Shown here: positions 33,152 to 43,300 of the stretch, piece after piece | Layout of the letters: each line of letters begins with the position of its first letter | Position numbering within the stretch: the first letter of the stretch is position 1 | Assembly: GCA_038527215.1 (NCBI GenBank) | Contig: JBCBGC010000025.1 | Location: 1 to 64,000, forward strand | Direction of reading: 5' to 3' | DNA from: JAWPMV01 sp038527215 | GTDB taxonomy: Bacteria; Bacteroidota; Bacteroidia; J057 | Length of the DNA: 64,000 nt | Position numbers and translations under genes: made by a program | The notes under the pieces: generated by a model | Database searches by the model: none | What the model saw: the letters and a program-made list of their open reading frames with translations, nothing else | Told to the model about the DNA's origin: nothing

Positions 33152-35306
33152 CGAGTAACTCCCTTGCTTCCTCGACAGTGCGGACTTTGTATTTGGCTTC
33201 GGTTTGGTTCAAGCCTACTTTGATGGTATAAGCCAGCGGTGGCATAGCCAGGAAGGTATCTTCATCGGTATGATCATCTCCAATGGCCAACACGAATTCC
33301 CAAACCTGCTTGTTAACCCATCTACTGGCAGCCTTACCTTTATTGACTCCGGCATTGCGAATCTCTACCACTTTATTTCCTTCTAATACCTGCAGGTTGT
33401 GATTGGCGGTGAGGTAAATCAATTCGTCCCGGATTTCCCGGACGCGATTCGCCCCTAATTCATTGTCAATTTTTCGGTAGTGCCAGGCCAGGGTGAAGTC
33501 TTTTTCCTCGATAAAAGAACCAGGCGTTCTTTCCACGAGGTTTTCCAATACGGGCCTGATGGTCGGTTTCCAACTGGCGACTACCTCAGAGTTCAAATGC
33601 CAGGCATTATTTTTCCAGTTCCATACCCCATGTTCTGAAACCATCTCTATGCCCATGTTGCCGAACCAGTCTTGAAGCGTATAGCGATCCCGTCCGGAAA
33701 TAATCACCGCGGTGGTTCCTTCTTGCTGGATAAATCCTTGCACAGTTTTGAGCAAGGATTCATCTGGAGAAGCGGCATTGGGATCATCTTTAAAGCCGAC
33801 CAGCGTCCCATCATAATCCAGTAGGAGCAGGCGGGATTTGGCCATTTTATATGCTTCAAGAAGGTTATTGCGTCTTTCTTCGTTCAGAAGTTTAGTCTGT
33901 CGTTCTTCCTGATTTCTTTTGACTTCCATTTGTTGTTGGATAAAGTTGTTTGCCCAGTGCTTTACGTCGTAGCGTTTGAGTTTGCGCTGCATTTCCTGCA
34001 GGCGTACCCGTTGTTCTTCAGTCGACATTTCCATAGCATGAACCAACGCCGCCTCAATTTCCATTTGGTCATTGGGGTTGATCAGCAGGGCCTCTTGTAA
34101 TTCGTGGGCAGCACCGGCCATTTCACTTAGAATCAGCACCCCGGTAAGGGACTCTGTCCGGCTAGCCACAAATTCTTTAGCCACGAGATTCATGCCATCT
34201 CTCAGGGGGGTAATAAGGGCAATATGTGCGGCGCGATACATCGCAGCCAAACTATCGAAGGGGAAGGAACGGTAGTAGTATCGAATGGGAATCCAGTTAA
34301 AGGTCCCATACTTACCATTGATTCGCCCTACGGTTTCATCAATTTCAATTTTTAGTTCCCGGTATTGATCCACATTGGATCGGGAGGGAACCACGACCAG
34401 GATCAGGGTAACCTCCCCATGATATTGGGGATTGCGGTTTAGGAACCTCTCGTATGCATTGATCCGTTGAGGGATGCCTTTGGAGTAATCCAGCCGGTCT
34501 ATCGATAGGATAAGTTTTCTCCGCCGACCATAGTCTTTGATAAACTCCACCTCCTCGGAGGGTTTCTTCGGCTTGGGATGGGCATATTTTACATAGTCGA
34601 TTCCCATTGGGAATACGTCCACATTGACCTGTCGGGTTGGTAGGGCGATTTTTCCAAAATTATGTTCATAGCCCGTGATGCGGTAGGATGAACTGAGGAA
34701 ATGGCGCATATACCCAAAGGTGTGAAACCCAATTTGGTCCGCGCCCAGCATCCCTTCTAAGAGCTCCTGACGCCAGGGGATGGTGCGAAAAATCTCAAAT
34801 GAAGGGAAGGGAATATGGAGAAAAAAGCCAATGGACAGCTTTGGGAATTTTTCTCTCAGCATGCCCGGTACCAGCATGAGTTGGTAATCATGTACCCATA
34901 CCATGCTATCTTCCCGAATATGTTCGGCTATGGCATCGGCAAAAAGCTGGTTAGTCGCTTTATAGGCTTCCCAATATTCTTCCTTATATACCGTGTATTG
35001 GGTGAAATAGTGGAAGAGGGGCCAGATGGTTTTATTGCTGAAACCCTCGTAATACAATTCCACGGCTTCCTGGTCCAAAAAGACAGGCGCCATAGCATTG
35101 GCTTTGAATTGTTCGGTAATATTTGCTCTGTCCGCAGGGCTATCCACCGGTTTGCCGGGCCAGCCTACCCAGGTCCTTTCTATAGAACTGTCCAGTGAAT
35201 TGAGGCCGGTGGCTAATCCCCCTGCGCTCGGATAATAGATGAGCTCGCCTTCCTTTCTGTCGATGGTAACCGGTAAGCGGTTTGAGACAATGATGATATG
35301 CGCCAT
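33132..35306 (-). CDS. otsAB: Fused trehalose-6-phosphate synthase/phosphatase
   Basis: 724 residues from the ATG at 35304-35306 (MAHIIIVSNRLPV, the family start); the ORF extends 12 codons further up without homology. The GT20 synthase domain (about 1-470) joins UDP-glucose and glucose-6-phosphate, with conserved WVGWPG, WVHDYQLMLVPG and HIPFPS segments. The C-terminal HAD phosphatase (about 490-724) has the nucleophile pair in DYDGT (Asp497, Asp499) and ends with GDDHTDEDTF. Together they make trehalose, an osmotic and desiccation protectant, in the cytoplasm. Fusion in this order is normal for Bacteroidota and eukaryotes. A promoter-like sequence lies just upstream. Confidence 0.96.
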   Translation of the reverse strand: MAHIIIVSNRLPVTIDRKEGELIYYPSAGGLATGLNSLDSSIERTWVGWPGKPVDSPADRANITEQFKANAMAPVFLDQEAVELYYEGFSNKTIWPLFHYFTQYTVYKEEYWEAYKATNQLFADAIAEHIREDSMVWVHDYQLMLVPGMLREKFPKLSIGFFLHIPFPSFEIFRTIPWRQELLEGMLGADQIGFHTFGYMRHFLSSSYRITGYEHNFGKIALPTRQVNVDVFPMGIDYVKYAHPKPKKPSEEVEFIKDYGRRRKLILSIDRLDYSKGIPQRINAYERFLNRNPQYHGEVTLILVVVPSRSNVDQYRELKIEIDETVGRINGKYGTFNWIPIRYYYRSFPFDSLAAMYRAAHIALITPLRDGMNLVAKEFVASRTESLTGVLILSEMAGAAHELQEALLINPNDQMEIEAALVHAMEMSTEEQRVRLQEMQRKLKRYDVKHWANNFIQQQMEVKRNQEERQTKLLNEERRNNLLEAYKMAKSRLLLLDYDGTLVGFKDDPNAASPDESLLKTVQGFIQQEGTTAVIISGRDRYTLQDWFGNMGIEMVSEHGVWNWKNNAWHLNSEVVASWKPTIRPVLENLVERTPGSFIEEKDFTLAWHYRKIDNELGANRVREIRDELIYLTANHNLQVLEGNKVVEIRNAGVNKGKAASRWVNKQVWEFVLAIGDDHTDEDTFLAMPPLAYTIKVGLNQTEAKYKVRTVEEARELLAMLAEV

Positions 35307-35311
35307 TGGGG

Positions 35312-35343
35312 GAAAGATACTATGGCACCTCTGAAATATCAAA
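35312..35343 (-). promoter_or_regulatory. Probable otsAB promoter with very short leader
   Basis: On the minus strand TTTG (35340-35343) and TATCTTTC (35312-35319) are 20 bp apart, as expected for -33 and -7 elements, with one mismatch in the last base of the -7 box. The box ends 5 bp before the ATG, so transcription would begin at or next to the start codon. Confidence 0.45.
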
Positions 35344-35528
35344 ATGAAGATGGGTAGTTTAATAATCCCTTTACATAGCCCTTTTCTAAGTTTCCTATGC
35401 TTAAGGTTCAGGCCTTTTTTATCCCGGAAGAAAAAACCTGGGCTTTGCGGTTCTGCCTTGTTCCCGAAATGGCTGTTTTGGGAATATTGTTTAGATTAGC
35501 ACGATATTAAAATTGACCCCGGAATCCA

Positions 35529-36881
35529 ATGAGGATACACTTTATTGCCATCGGTGGAAGTATTATGCACAGTCTGGCCATTGCCCTCCACCGGGCAGGC
35601 CATGAGGTAAGCGGATCGGATGACCAGATTTATGATCCCGCAAGGGGCAAACTAGCCCAGGCCGGAATTTTACCGGAAAAAGAAGGATGGGATCCGAGCC
35701 GAATCACGGAAGAAATCGAGGTGGTCATACTGGGGATGCACGCCTTTGCTGACAATCCTGAGTTAGCCCGGGCCAGGGACCTGGGCATTGCTACCTATTC
35801 TTTCCCTGAATTCATCTATGAGCAATCCAAAAATAAGCAGCGATTGGTAGTGGCCGGTAGTTATGGTAAGACCACGGTCACCAGTATGATTATGCATGTG
35901 TTGGAAGGGGTAGGAAAAAAATTCAACTATCTCGTAGGAGCTTCTGTGCCGGGTTTTGATAATGCGGTAAGGTTGGAAGAAGACGCGCCATTGATTGTCA
36001 TGGAAGGAGATGAGTACCTTTCCTCAAAACTGGACCCACGACCTAAATTCCTCCTTTACCAGGGACATATGGTGATCATTACCGGGATTTCCTGGGATCA
36101 TATCAATGTTTTTCCTACGGAAGAAAACTATGTAGACCAGTTCAGGAACCTGTTCAAAGGCTTGGGGAAAGCCGCGGATGTGATCTACAATCAGGAAGAC
36201 CCCCGCCTCAAAGCAATGGCTGAGGAATTCCTGGTAGATGAGCTACATTATCCTCATCCCTATAAAACGCCTTCCTATAAAGTGAAAAACGGGAAGTTTC
36301 AGGTAAAAATTGACGGGGAGAGAAAAGAATTGAATCTCATCGGACGGCATAATATGTCCAATCTCATGGCAGCCTGGGGCGCTTGTCGTTTGCTAGGCAT
36401 AGAGTTGGACAAATTTCTGCATCATATGAGCACCTTTGAAGGGGCCAATATGCGCATGCAGACCTATCATGAAAGTGCTGAACGATTGGTGATAAAAGAT
36501 TATGCCCATGCGCCTGCCAAAGTGCAAGCCACGGTTGAAGCCGTCCGAGAAAGGTTTAAGGACCGGAGTCTGATTGCCTGTGTGGAATTACACACGTTTA
36601 GCAGCCTTGATAAGAAGTTTTTGCCACACTATAAGCACAGCTTGAAAGTGGCTGATCATAAAATAGTTTTTGTGGATCCCCATGCCTGGGAAAAACGGCG
36701 CCTGCCAGCGATCACGGAAGAAGAAGTCCTGAGTGCCTTTGGGGATCGACAGATCACCGTCATCAACGATAAGGAGACCCTGGTCCAGACCATCGCCCAA
36801 AAAACGCAGCCGAAGGATGTGCTGCTGATGATGTCTTCAGGCACCTATGCAGGCCTCGATTGGGAACTGCTGAAGCGATAA
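35529..36881 (+). CDS. mpl: Mur ligase family protein, Mpl-like
   Basis: 450 residues with the three Mur ligase domains: N-terminal Rossmann domain (HFIAIGGSIMHSLAIALHRAGHEVSGSDD), central ATPase with the P-loop VVAGSYGKTTVTS (Lys114) and MEGDEYLSSKLD, and C-terminal ligase domain. The start resembles MurC and Mpl; Mpl joins UDP-MurNAc to recycled murein tripeptide in the cytoplasm. The first glycine motif is AIGGSIM rather than the GIGGxGM of MurC, and HSLAIAL follows, which favours Mpl. Exact substrate is not proven by sequence. It stands alone, with terminators after it. Confidence 0.82.
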   Translation: MRIHFIAIGGSIMHSLAIALHRAGHEVSGSDDQIYDPARGKLAQAGILPEKEGWDPSRITEEIEVVILGMHAFADNPELARARDLGIATYSFPEFIYEQSKNKQRLVVAGSYGKTTVTSMIMHVLEGVGKKFNYLVGASVPGFDNAVRLEEDAPLIVMEGDEYLSSKLDPRPKFLLYQGHMVIITGISWDHINVFPTEENYVDQFRNLFKGLGKAADVIYNQEDPRLKAMAEEFLVDELHYPHPYKTPSYKVKNGKFQVKIDGERKELNLIGRHNMSNLMAAWGACRLLGIELDKFLHHMSTFEGANMRMQTYHESAERLVIKDYAHAPAKVQATVEAVRERFKDRSLIACVELHTFSSLDKKFLPHYKHSLKVADHKIVFVDPHAWEKRRLPAITEEEVLSAFGDRQITVINDKETLVQTIAQKTQPKDVLLMMSSGTYAGLDWELLKR

Positions 36882-36889
36882 AAGAAAAC

Positions 36890-36916
36890 CCCGGCCCAAA
36901 GGGCCGGGATTCCTTT
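36890..36916 (+). terminator. Terminator of the Mur ligase gene
   Basis: CCCGGCCC/GGGCCGGG (8-bp GC-only stem, AAA loop) begins 8 bp after the stop and is followed by ATTCCTTT, an interrupted T tract. Confidence 0.7.
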
Positions 36917-36978
36917 CGCACTGTCAACCTATTCTTGATTTATTACGCAAGACAGTGGCGGTTTATTGTCTGCGTACG

Positions 36979-37015
36979 AAAAAAATGTCTTCCAGACACG
37001 AGGAAGACTTTTTTT
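36979..37015. terminator. Bidirectional terminator between convergent genes
   Basis: GTCTTCC (36987-36993) and GGAAGAC (37002-37008) form a hairpin flanked by seven A on the left and seven T on the right, so it can end transcripts from both the Mur ligase side and the SRPBCC gene on the other strand. Confidence 0.75.
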
Positions 37016-37102
37016 GATAATATCCCTTGGTTCTATTGATCCCAAAGCCAGGGATGAGATGGATACTTTTCTTAAGGCTCTGAGGACTAAAGGCCCTGCT
37101 TG

Positions 37103-37567
37103 TTAGCTGGGATTCAACACCCGTTTGGCCTGGGCTTCGATGAGCACCATTTGCGCCTCAAAGATTTTCCGGGTTACACGGGGGGTTATTTTTCGTTCCA
37201 GCCATCCTTTTATTCCTTTGGAAGCGGGCGCTTCCGTAGCGATGGTCAACTTGCAAGATCGACCCCTGGCAATAGATTCCAGGGTAAAAGTGGTTTCTAC
37301 CCCTTTGGCCTTGTCTATCTCTTTAATGACGGAGCCTCGAATGGGTTCGCTTACTTCCATCTGGAATTGTTGACGCATTCCCATGACCCGCATGGTCAGG
37401 TCGAAGGCCGTACCGGCCCCGCGCCCGCCTTTGGTTACCGATAAACTTTCAAAATATGGTTTGGGGAGGATAGCAGGGTGGGAAGATTGGTAATCCACCA
37501 AAATGTCATACAAAATCTGAGGAGGGACGTTGATTTCGTGGCTGATTTCCGTAAGAATGGATGGCAT
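37103..37567 (-). CDS. SRPBCC (START-like) family protein
   Basis: 154 residues from the ATG at 37565-37567; the longer frame would need a TTG. The sequence begins with the SRPBCC pattern of an N-terminal strand (TEISHEINVPPQILYDILVDYQ) and has the long C-terminal helix (KIFEAQMVLIEAQAKRVL). These cytoplasmic proteins hold hydrophobic ligands in a central cavity, sometimes as cyclases or as stress-linked Aha1-like cofactors. No ligand can be inferred. Single gene in a convergent arrangement with the Mur ligase. Confidence 0.82.
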   Translation of the reverse strand: MPSILTEISHEINVPPQILYDILVDYQSSHPAILPKPYFESLSVTKGGRGAGTAFDLTMRVMGMRQQFQMEVSEPIRGSVIKEIDKAKGVETTFTLESIARGRSCKLTIATEAPASKGIKGWLERKITPRVTRKIFEAQMVLIEAQAKRVLNPS

Positions 37568-37762
37568 GTCAGGTGGTATTTGGCTTTTTTCAACATACAA
37601 AAAAGGCCACGGAAGCCCTACCTAAGCCCTTGAGTTGCGCAAGTTTGCACACTTTTTATCCTCGCGGGAAAGAGAGGAAATTTGGAAAAGCCGAACTTTA
37701 TTCCTTGATTTTATTCAGCCGATTGTTAGAATTTACCTGTTTCAACTAACCAAACCTACGCC

Positions 37763-40030
37763 ATGTACCGCACTATTTCTTTTACCTTGGTACTGCTGGT
37801 ACCGTTGGTTTTCTCACCTCTTTTTGCCCAAATCAGTTCGGTGACCACCAGCCCCATTCCCGCCCTGGAATGCCAAAATCTGGTCGTAACCGTAAACGGT
37901 TCCATGCCTTGCGCTAACGCCTTTGTTGGAGGGTCCACCCATACCATCAATGGGAATATCATCACCGTAGATATCAGCATTGCTGTCCCCATGATCTGCT
38001 TGCCAGCCATTATACCATACAGCCAGCCTCATGCTGTCGGTCTGGTGCCCGCCGGAAATTATACCCTGGCAGTCAGACAATTTGAAAACGGCAACCTTAC
38101 CAGCAGCATCAGTTTTTCATTGACCATAGGCTCTTGCTGCTCAGCAGATGCCAGCTTTTTAGCTTCAAAAACCCAGCTATGCCCGGGAGATAGCATCAGT
38201 TTTACCCCCAATGATACCTCCCTGGTGCTCCACACCTGGAAGCTGGATGGCTCGGTGATTTCCACCGATAGTATCACCGGCTATGCCTTTCCCACGCCTG
38301 GAAACTATACGATAAGCCTGCTGGGAGATGATGGCTCCTGTCTGGATTCTACCACCCAAACCATCACGGTAGGACAGTTCCCAGGCATTGCCTTCTCCCA
38401 GGTCCAAAATGAAAGTTGCCCGGGCTATGTGGATGGCAGTGTGGATGTATCGATTTCGAATGCCTTTGGCAGCCTCACCTACACCTGGGACAATGGAGCC
38501 ACTACGGAAGATATCAGTAACCTTGATTCGGGCACTTATGTCCTTACGGTGGTAGATCAGGCAGGCTGTAGCAGTCAGGATTCTATTACCCTGGGCGTAG
38601 GAACCCCTCCCGTACCGATTTTTACGGCTTCTGATCCTGGCCCGCTTTGTCCGGGAGACAATGTTTTACTCACCAATACCAGTACCAATGCGATCTCCTA
38701 TAGTTGGGAACTCAACGGACAGCAGTTCGCTACGACGGTAGATGCACAGCCTTCCCTTAGCCAGGTAGGCCTGAATACCATTCAATTAATTGCCACCAAT
38801 GCCAATTGCTCCGACACTGCGAGCCAGCAAATAGAAGTGTCCAGCCTGCCGCAAGTTTCAGCCATTGTTCTGGGCCCATCCTGTCCAGGCAGCCAGGATG
38901 GGAGCATCGATGTGTCGGTAGTTTCCGGCATTTTGCCTTATAGCTATCTATGGGCGCAGGGAGATACGACCCAGGATCGAAATGGACTTACGGAAGGAAC
39001 CTATGTGCTCCGGGTTACAGACAGCCTGAGTTGTATGGTCATGGATACCTTCCTGGTGGAAACCACCTCCACCCTGGAGGCTTCTTTTGCGCCTATTGAT
39101 GGTGCCTGGTACTGTCCGGGCGATACCCTGAACCTTCAGAGTACCAGCCTGGGGGCTACAAGTTTTGCCTGGTCTGATGCCGCTGGCCTGCCCCTAAGTT
39201 CCAGCGCTCAGTTATCCGAGATCCTGCCAGATTCGGGACAGTTTTTTGTCCAATTGGTCGTATCTGACAATACCTGTACAGATACCGTGGCCCATAGCTA
39301 TATGATCTCTCACGCTCCTCAACTGACTTTCCAATCTATCCCAGAAGTATGCCCCGGCAGCGGAGATGGGAGCTTGAGTGTGCAGGTCAATGGCGTGAGT
39401 GCTCCTTATGCCTTGCTTTGGGAAAATGGCACCAGCGGAAGTTCTATTGACAGCCTGACGGCTGGTCTTTACAGCTTGACGATGACGGATACTGTAGGCT
39501 GTGTCTTTCAGGATAGCGGCCGCATTTCCACCCAGGGTGGGGTAGTGGCAGCCTTTGCTAACTATCCGACGGACAGCTTAATGAATTTTGAGGATCAATC
39601 CTTGCCAGTTCCGGCAAGTTGGGCCTGGTCTTTCGGGGATGGAGACAGCGCTTTTGTCCAAAATCCAACCCATGCCTATCCGGTTAGTGGGGCTTATCAA
39701 GTTTGCCTGTCGGTGGTAGATAGCTTTGGTTGCGAGGATACGCATTGCGATACCATCAGTTTGGCCCTGAGTCTTGCTCCGGAAACATTCCTGGCACTCA
39801 AGATGTATCCCAACCCTGTTTTGGATAAGTTGCACATTGAACTCCCGGAAGTAGGCAGTGCATCGCTTGAAATCTGGGTATGGGATCAGCGAGGTAAGCT
39901 GGTGTGGATGGAAGATCGGATGGCAACCCACCTCTTCACGTTGTCAGTGAAAGACCTCCCTGCTGGAATGTACCATCTGGTCATTCGCGCTGCAGATCAT
40001 TGGTATCGAGGGAGGGTGGTGAAACAATAA
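37763..40030 (+). CDS. T9SS-exported SprB/PKD-repeat surface protein
   Basis: 755 residues. Signal peptide (ISFTLVLLVPLVFSPLFAQ), a first beta domain (about 20-125), then alternating PKD-like segments (for example TFSFGDGDS-type SFGDGDSAFVQNPTHAYPVSG near the C-terminal end) and SprB-like repeats (GSVDVSISNAFG ... TYVLTVVDQAGCS; GSIDVSVVSGILPYSY; GSLSVQVNGVSAPYAL), and a T9SS sorting domain (KMYPNPVLDKLHIEL ... AGMYHLVIR). Many paired cysteines. Such proteins are large cell-surface adhesins or gliding-related components in Bacteroidota; this one is short for a SprB. Followed by the repeat-bounded segment at 40037-40353. Confidence 0.85.
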   Translation: MYRTISFTLVLLVPLVFSPLFAQISSVTTSPIPALECQNLVVTVNGSMPCANAFVGGSTHTINGNIITVDISIAVPMICLPAIIPYSQPHAVGLVPAGNYTLAVRQFENGNLTSSISFSLTIGSCCSADASFLASKTQLCPGDSISFTPNDTSLVLHTWKLDGSVISTDSITGYAFPTPGNYTISLLGDDGSCLDSTTQTITVGQFPGIAFSQVQNESCPGYVDGSVDVSISNAFGSLTYTWDNGATTEDISNLDSGTYVLTVVDQAGCSSQDSITLGVGTPPVPIFTASDPGPLCPGDNVLLTNTSTNAISYSWELNGQQFATTVDAQPSLSQVGLNTIQLIATNANCSDTASQQIEVSSLPQVSAIVLGPSCPGSQDGSIDVSVVSGILPYSYLWAQGDTTQDRNGLTEGTYVLRVTDSLSCMVMDTFLVETTSTLEASFAPIDGAWYCPGDTLNLQSTSLGATSFAWSDAAGLPLSSSAQLSEILPDSGQFFVQLVVSDNTCTDTVAHSYMISHAPQLTFQSIPEVCPGSGDGSLSVQVNGVSAPYALLWENGTSGSSIDSLTAGLYSLTMTDTVGCVFQDSGRISTQGGVVAAFANYPTDSLMNFEDQSLPVPASWAWSFGDGDSAFVQNPTHAYPVSGAYQVCLSVVDSFGCEDTHCDTISLALSLAPETFLALKMYPNPVLDKLHIELPEVGSASLEIWVWDQRGKLVWMEDRMATHLFTLSVKDLPAGMYHLVIRAADHWYRGRVVKQ

Positions 40031-40036
40031 AAAAAT

Positions 40037-40353
40037 ATGAGTCATCCCGAATGTTACATAAGCTAAGATTTCATAAAAACGCTTCCTGGACCCCTAACTA
40101 CCCACAAATATGTCACCCCGGAAAGGCATTTGACCGGTAGGGAAAATTACTTATCCGGGGTCTCCATGATTTCATAATGATTGCAGAGACCTATGACGAT
40201 ATAGCTGTCTGAATCCTTGACCCTGACAGCTCGCCTTCTTGTAGGCAGAGTAACTCCCAAGGGGACAAGAACATGGAAGGAAAATGGCCCTTTCCTATCC
40301 GTCTCAAAAAATTCTTAAGGAAATGAGTCATCCCAAATTTTGGGATGACTCAT
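40037..40353. repeat. Possible 317-bp element bounded by 12-bp inverted repeats
   Basis: ATGAGTCATCCC at 40037-40048 matches, inverted, GGGATGACTCAT at 40342-40353. A third copy in direct orientation at 40323-40334 forms with the last a tight hairpin (15-bp arms 40323-40337 and 40339-40353). The segment fills the gap between two T9SS genes. It may be a MITE-like or REP-type sequence; no clear target-site duplication was found. The hairpin could also act as a terminator of the metzincin gene, 11 bp past its stop, or, with the T run at 40355-40359, of the plus strand. Confidence 0.5.
40151..40314 (-). pseudogene. Possible gene remnant
   Basis: A 53-residue open frame on the minus strand without a usable ATG, ending in TAA at 40151-40153. 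The translation has a protein-like composition, with segments such as FHVLVPLGVTLPTRRRAV and SDSYIVIGLCNHYEIM. It lies inside the repeat-bounded segment. A loose resemblance to the C-terminal part of MraZ/AbrB-type domains was noted but is not strong. It may equally be chance. Confidence 0.25.
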
Positions 40354-40363
40354 GTTTTTCAAT

Positions 40364-43300
40364 CTATTGCTTAGATAATCGCTGTAAATAGTACACCTCC
40401 GCTCCTTGGGATAGCCCCAGGTAATATACCCCGGAGGCCAGGGGACTGATATCCCATTCAAAATCTGAACCCGGAGCTCGTTTCCTGGCCACGATTTGTC
40501 CAAGGTGGTTTTGCAGGTGGAACTCCATGCCTTCCCAGGGAATATTCTTTATCTCAATTTTTAGCTGGTCTTGCATCGGATTGGGGAAAGCCTTGATCTG
40601 ACCAACCAATAGGCGGGAAATATCCGTGAGGCTGTTGATGACCACGTCCTGCACCAGGGTATCGCTTTTGCAGCCAAAATTATCCGTAACCACTAAGCTC
40701 ACCTGGTAGGTGCCGGTACTGGTATATACATGGATAGGATTAGTAGAACTGGCCAGGACGCCATCCCCAAAGTTCCATAGGTAAACGCCTGAACTGGAAC
40801 TGTTCTGGAAGGTAACCGTGGGGCCATTGATCGAGAAGGAAAAGCCAACCACTGGAACCGGTACGACAGAGACATAGATGGAATCTCGCTCCTGGCACCC
40901 TCCTTGAGTTATAAGCACGCTATACAAGCCTGAATCCTGAACGGAAATGGTTTGGGTTTGCGCCCCGGTTGACCATTGGTACGCGGTAGTTTGCGGATCA
41001 TTGCCAGCATTCAGGATCAGGTTGCTGCCCTGACAAATAGTGATATCTGGCCCCAGATTCAGACTAAGCTGAGCTGGTTGGCCGATCACTACCACGACAG
41101 AATCCAGACACTGGTTAGCATCCTCCACATATACCACGTGACTCCCGGCTGGCAAGGCATTTGGATTAAGGCCGCCCCAATCTTCCGTATAAGGAGCCGC
41201 TCCCCCCGTAAAAGACAAGGAGGCAGTTCCGTCCGCAGCCCCAAAACAACTTACATCCGTCTGGCCAGCTACGGCTACATTAAAAGTCGTAGGACTACCC
41301 AGGCTAAATAAATATCCACCCAGACATCCACTGCTATCTTGAACAACGACGTGGTAACTGCCGGGACAAACATTTAGTAAGGTAGAGTCCGTAGAACCGG
41401 AGGACCAAATAAACGAATAATCCCCATTTCCTCCTGTCGGAATCATGCTGGCGGTGGCATCACAACTGTCCGTACACCCCAATTGGAGAATAGCAGGGCT
41501 AATATTGAGTACACAGCTGTTCCCCGCAGCATAACAAATTTCCAAGCCCCAAGCATTCAAACTCCCGCCGTCCTGAGGAAACACATCGTCCACTTCGAGG
41601 GTCCAGGTTCCTTGTGGATCTTCTCCTTGAAAAGCACTCAGCGCTTCCAAAGGTTCATAGGTAAGGCCATCAGTAGGCGGACAGGGAATGTTGTTATAAG
41701 CGCTGGCCCCATCCTCAAGGTTGATATTGAAATTATTTTCGTTGGAACAAATCTCATCAATCAGGACGACTTGGGTTCCTGAAGGACTAATCAGTCGAAA
41801 GACCAGATCACTGATATAGGTATGCGTACCGCTAAGGTTAACCACCTTCACACTTTGGATGGAGCCGCTGTTTGGGAAATTAAGGTCCGAAGAAATGGTG
41901 GTGACGGAATTCGGGATGTTTTTAGGCACATCTACACTGGCCAGGGTTTGGCAGCTGATGTTCCCGGTCACAAAGGAAAAAGGCGTAGAAACGGAATTCC
42001 CACAAGGATTAGTAGCGATGACCCGCCAATAATAGAATGTCGCATTATTTAAGGCATTCGTCACCTGATAAAAGGTGTCTGGAATTAAGCTGTCATTGAC
42101 TATGAGGGTACTAAAATTAGGATCAGCCGCTACCTGAACCTGATAACTGGTGGCTCCCTGAGCGGGGTCCCAGCTGAGCAATGGAGTAGGGGAGACGCCT
42201 ATGGCCGTATCCTGCGGGCTGTCCAGGGTCGGCGCAGGCGGAGGCCCATCAATCAGGTTAAAGTTCATGATGATGCTTTTGCTCCCGGTGCTACTGCTGC
42301 CGGTAACGGTCAGGGTATAATTCCCGCCAGGGGCATTAGCGGTGTTGGTCAGATTGATATTGGTAAAGCCCCCTGGTACTACCTGGGTGTTTTGTAGGCT
42401 GGCATTCATAGGGCTATTGGGAGAAAGACTTACGGATAGGTTTACCGTATCGGTAAACCCAAGGATGGAAGTAACATCCAGGTTGACGGTTCCATTATTC
42501 CCTGAGCAAATGAAGGGTAAAGGGTTCGGAATCAGGAGAGAAAAATCCGGAACCGAAGGAATAATTTCAAAGTCGTTATTGGAGATATCGAAGAATACAT
42601 TGTTCGAGCCTACTACCATGATCCTGGCGGTAGTGGTGGGGTTGTTTGGAATAATGGCGGAAAAAGAACCTGTATTGGGGACGCCGCTGGCCACGGTTAC
42701 GGGATAGGTAAATCCACCGTCCGTAGAAAGCAAAATGTCTACGGTACTGGCATTGACCGGAGCCTGGTCAGAACCCGCCACATTCCAGGTTATCAACTGG
42801 CTGGAAAGGGCCAAATAGGTAATGCCGGTATCGCTGGGAGAGGTGAGTACGAAAGGCCCGGAATTTCCATCCACGGTAATCGTAGCATCGCCATGATCTG
42901 TGCACCCTCCAGGTAAGGCATTATCTCTGACACTTACCCGAAAATCCATGGTTCTTCCTACATCTGGTATGACTTCCCAGGTAGGAGTGTTGTTGGCGAC
43001 GATGTCATCGATCCTGGGAAAATACCTGCGCGGATCTGGCGTGGGATCAAAGGAACGAAAATTCGGACCAGTGGTGGAAGAAGCAACGGGTGGCTGAGTG
43101 GAACTCTGGTTGTCATACTGTTCCCAGCAATAGGTGAGGCTATCCGCATCCACATCCGTGGCCGTCGCGTCAAGGAAAAAGGTAGTCCCAGCCGGGATGG
43201 TATAGCTTTGGGTAGGATTACTTACCACTGGCGCACTATTCGCAGAAGTGATGATGGTAGCGCATGAGGTATTGGTAACAAAATTGCCGATTTGCAGCAG

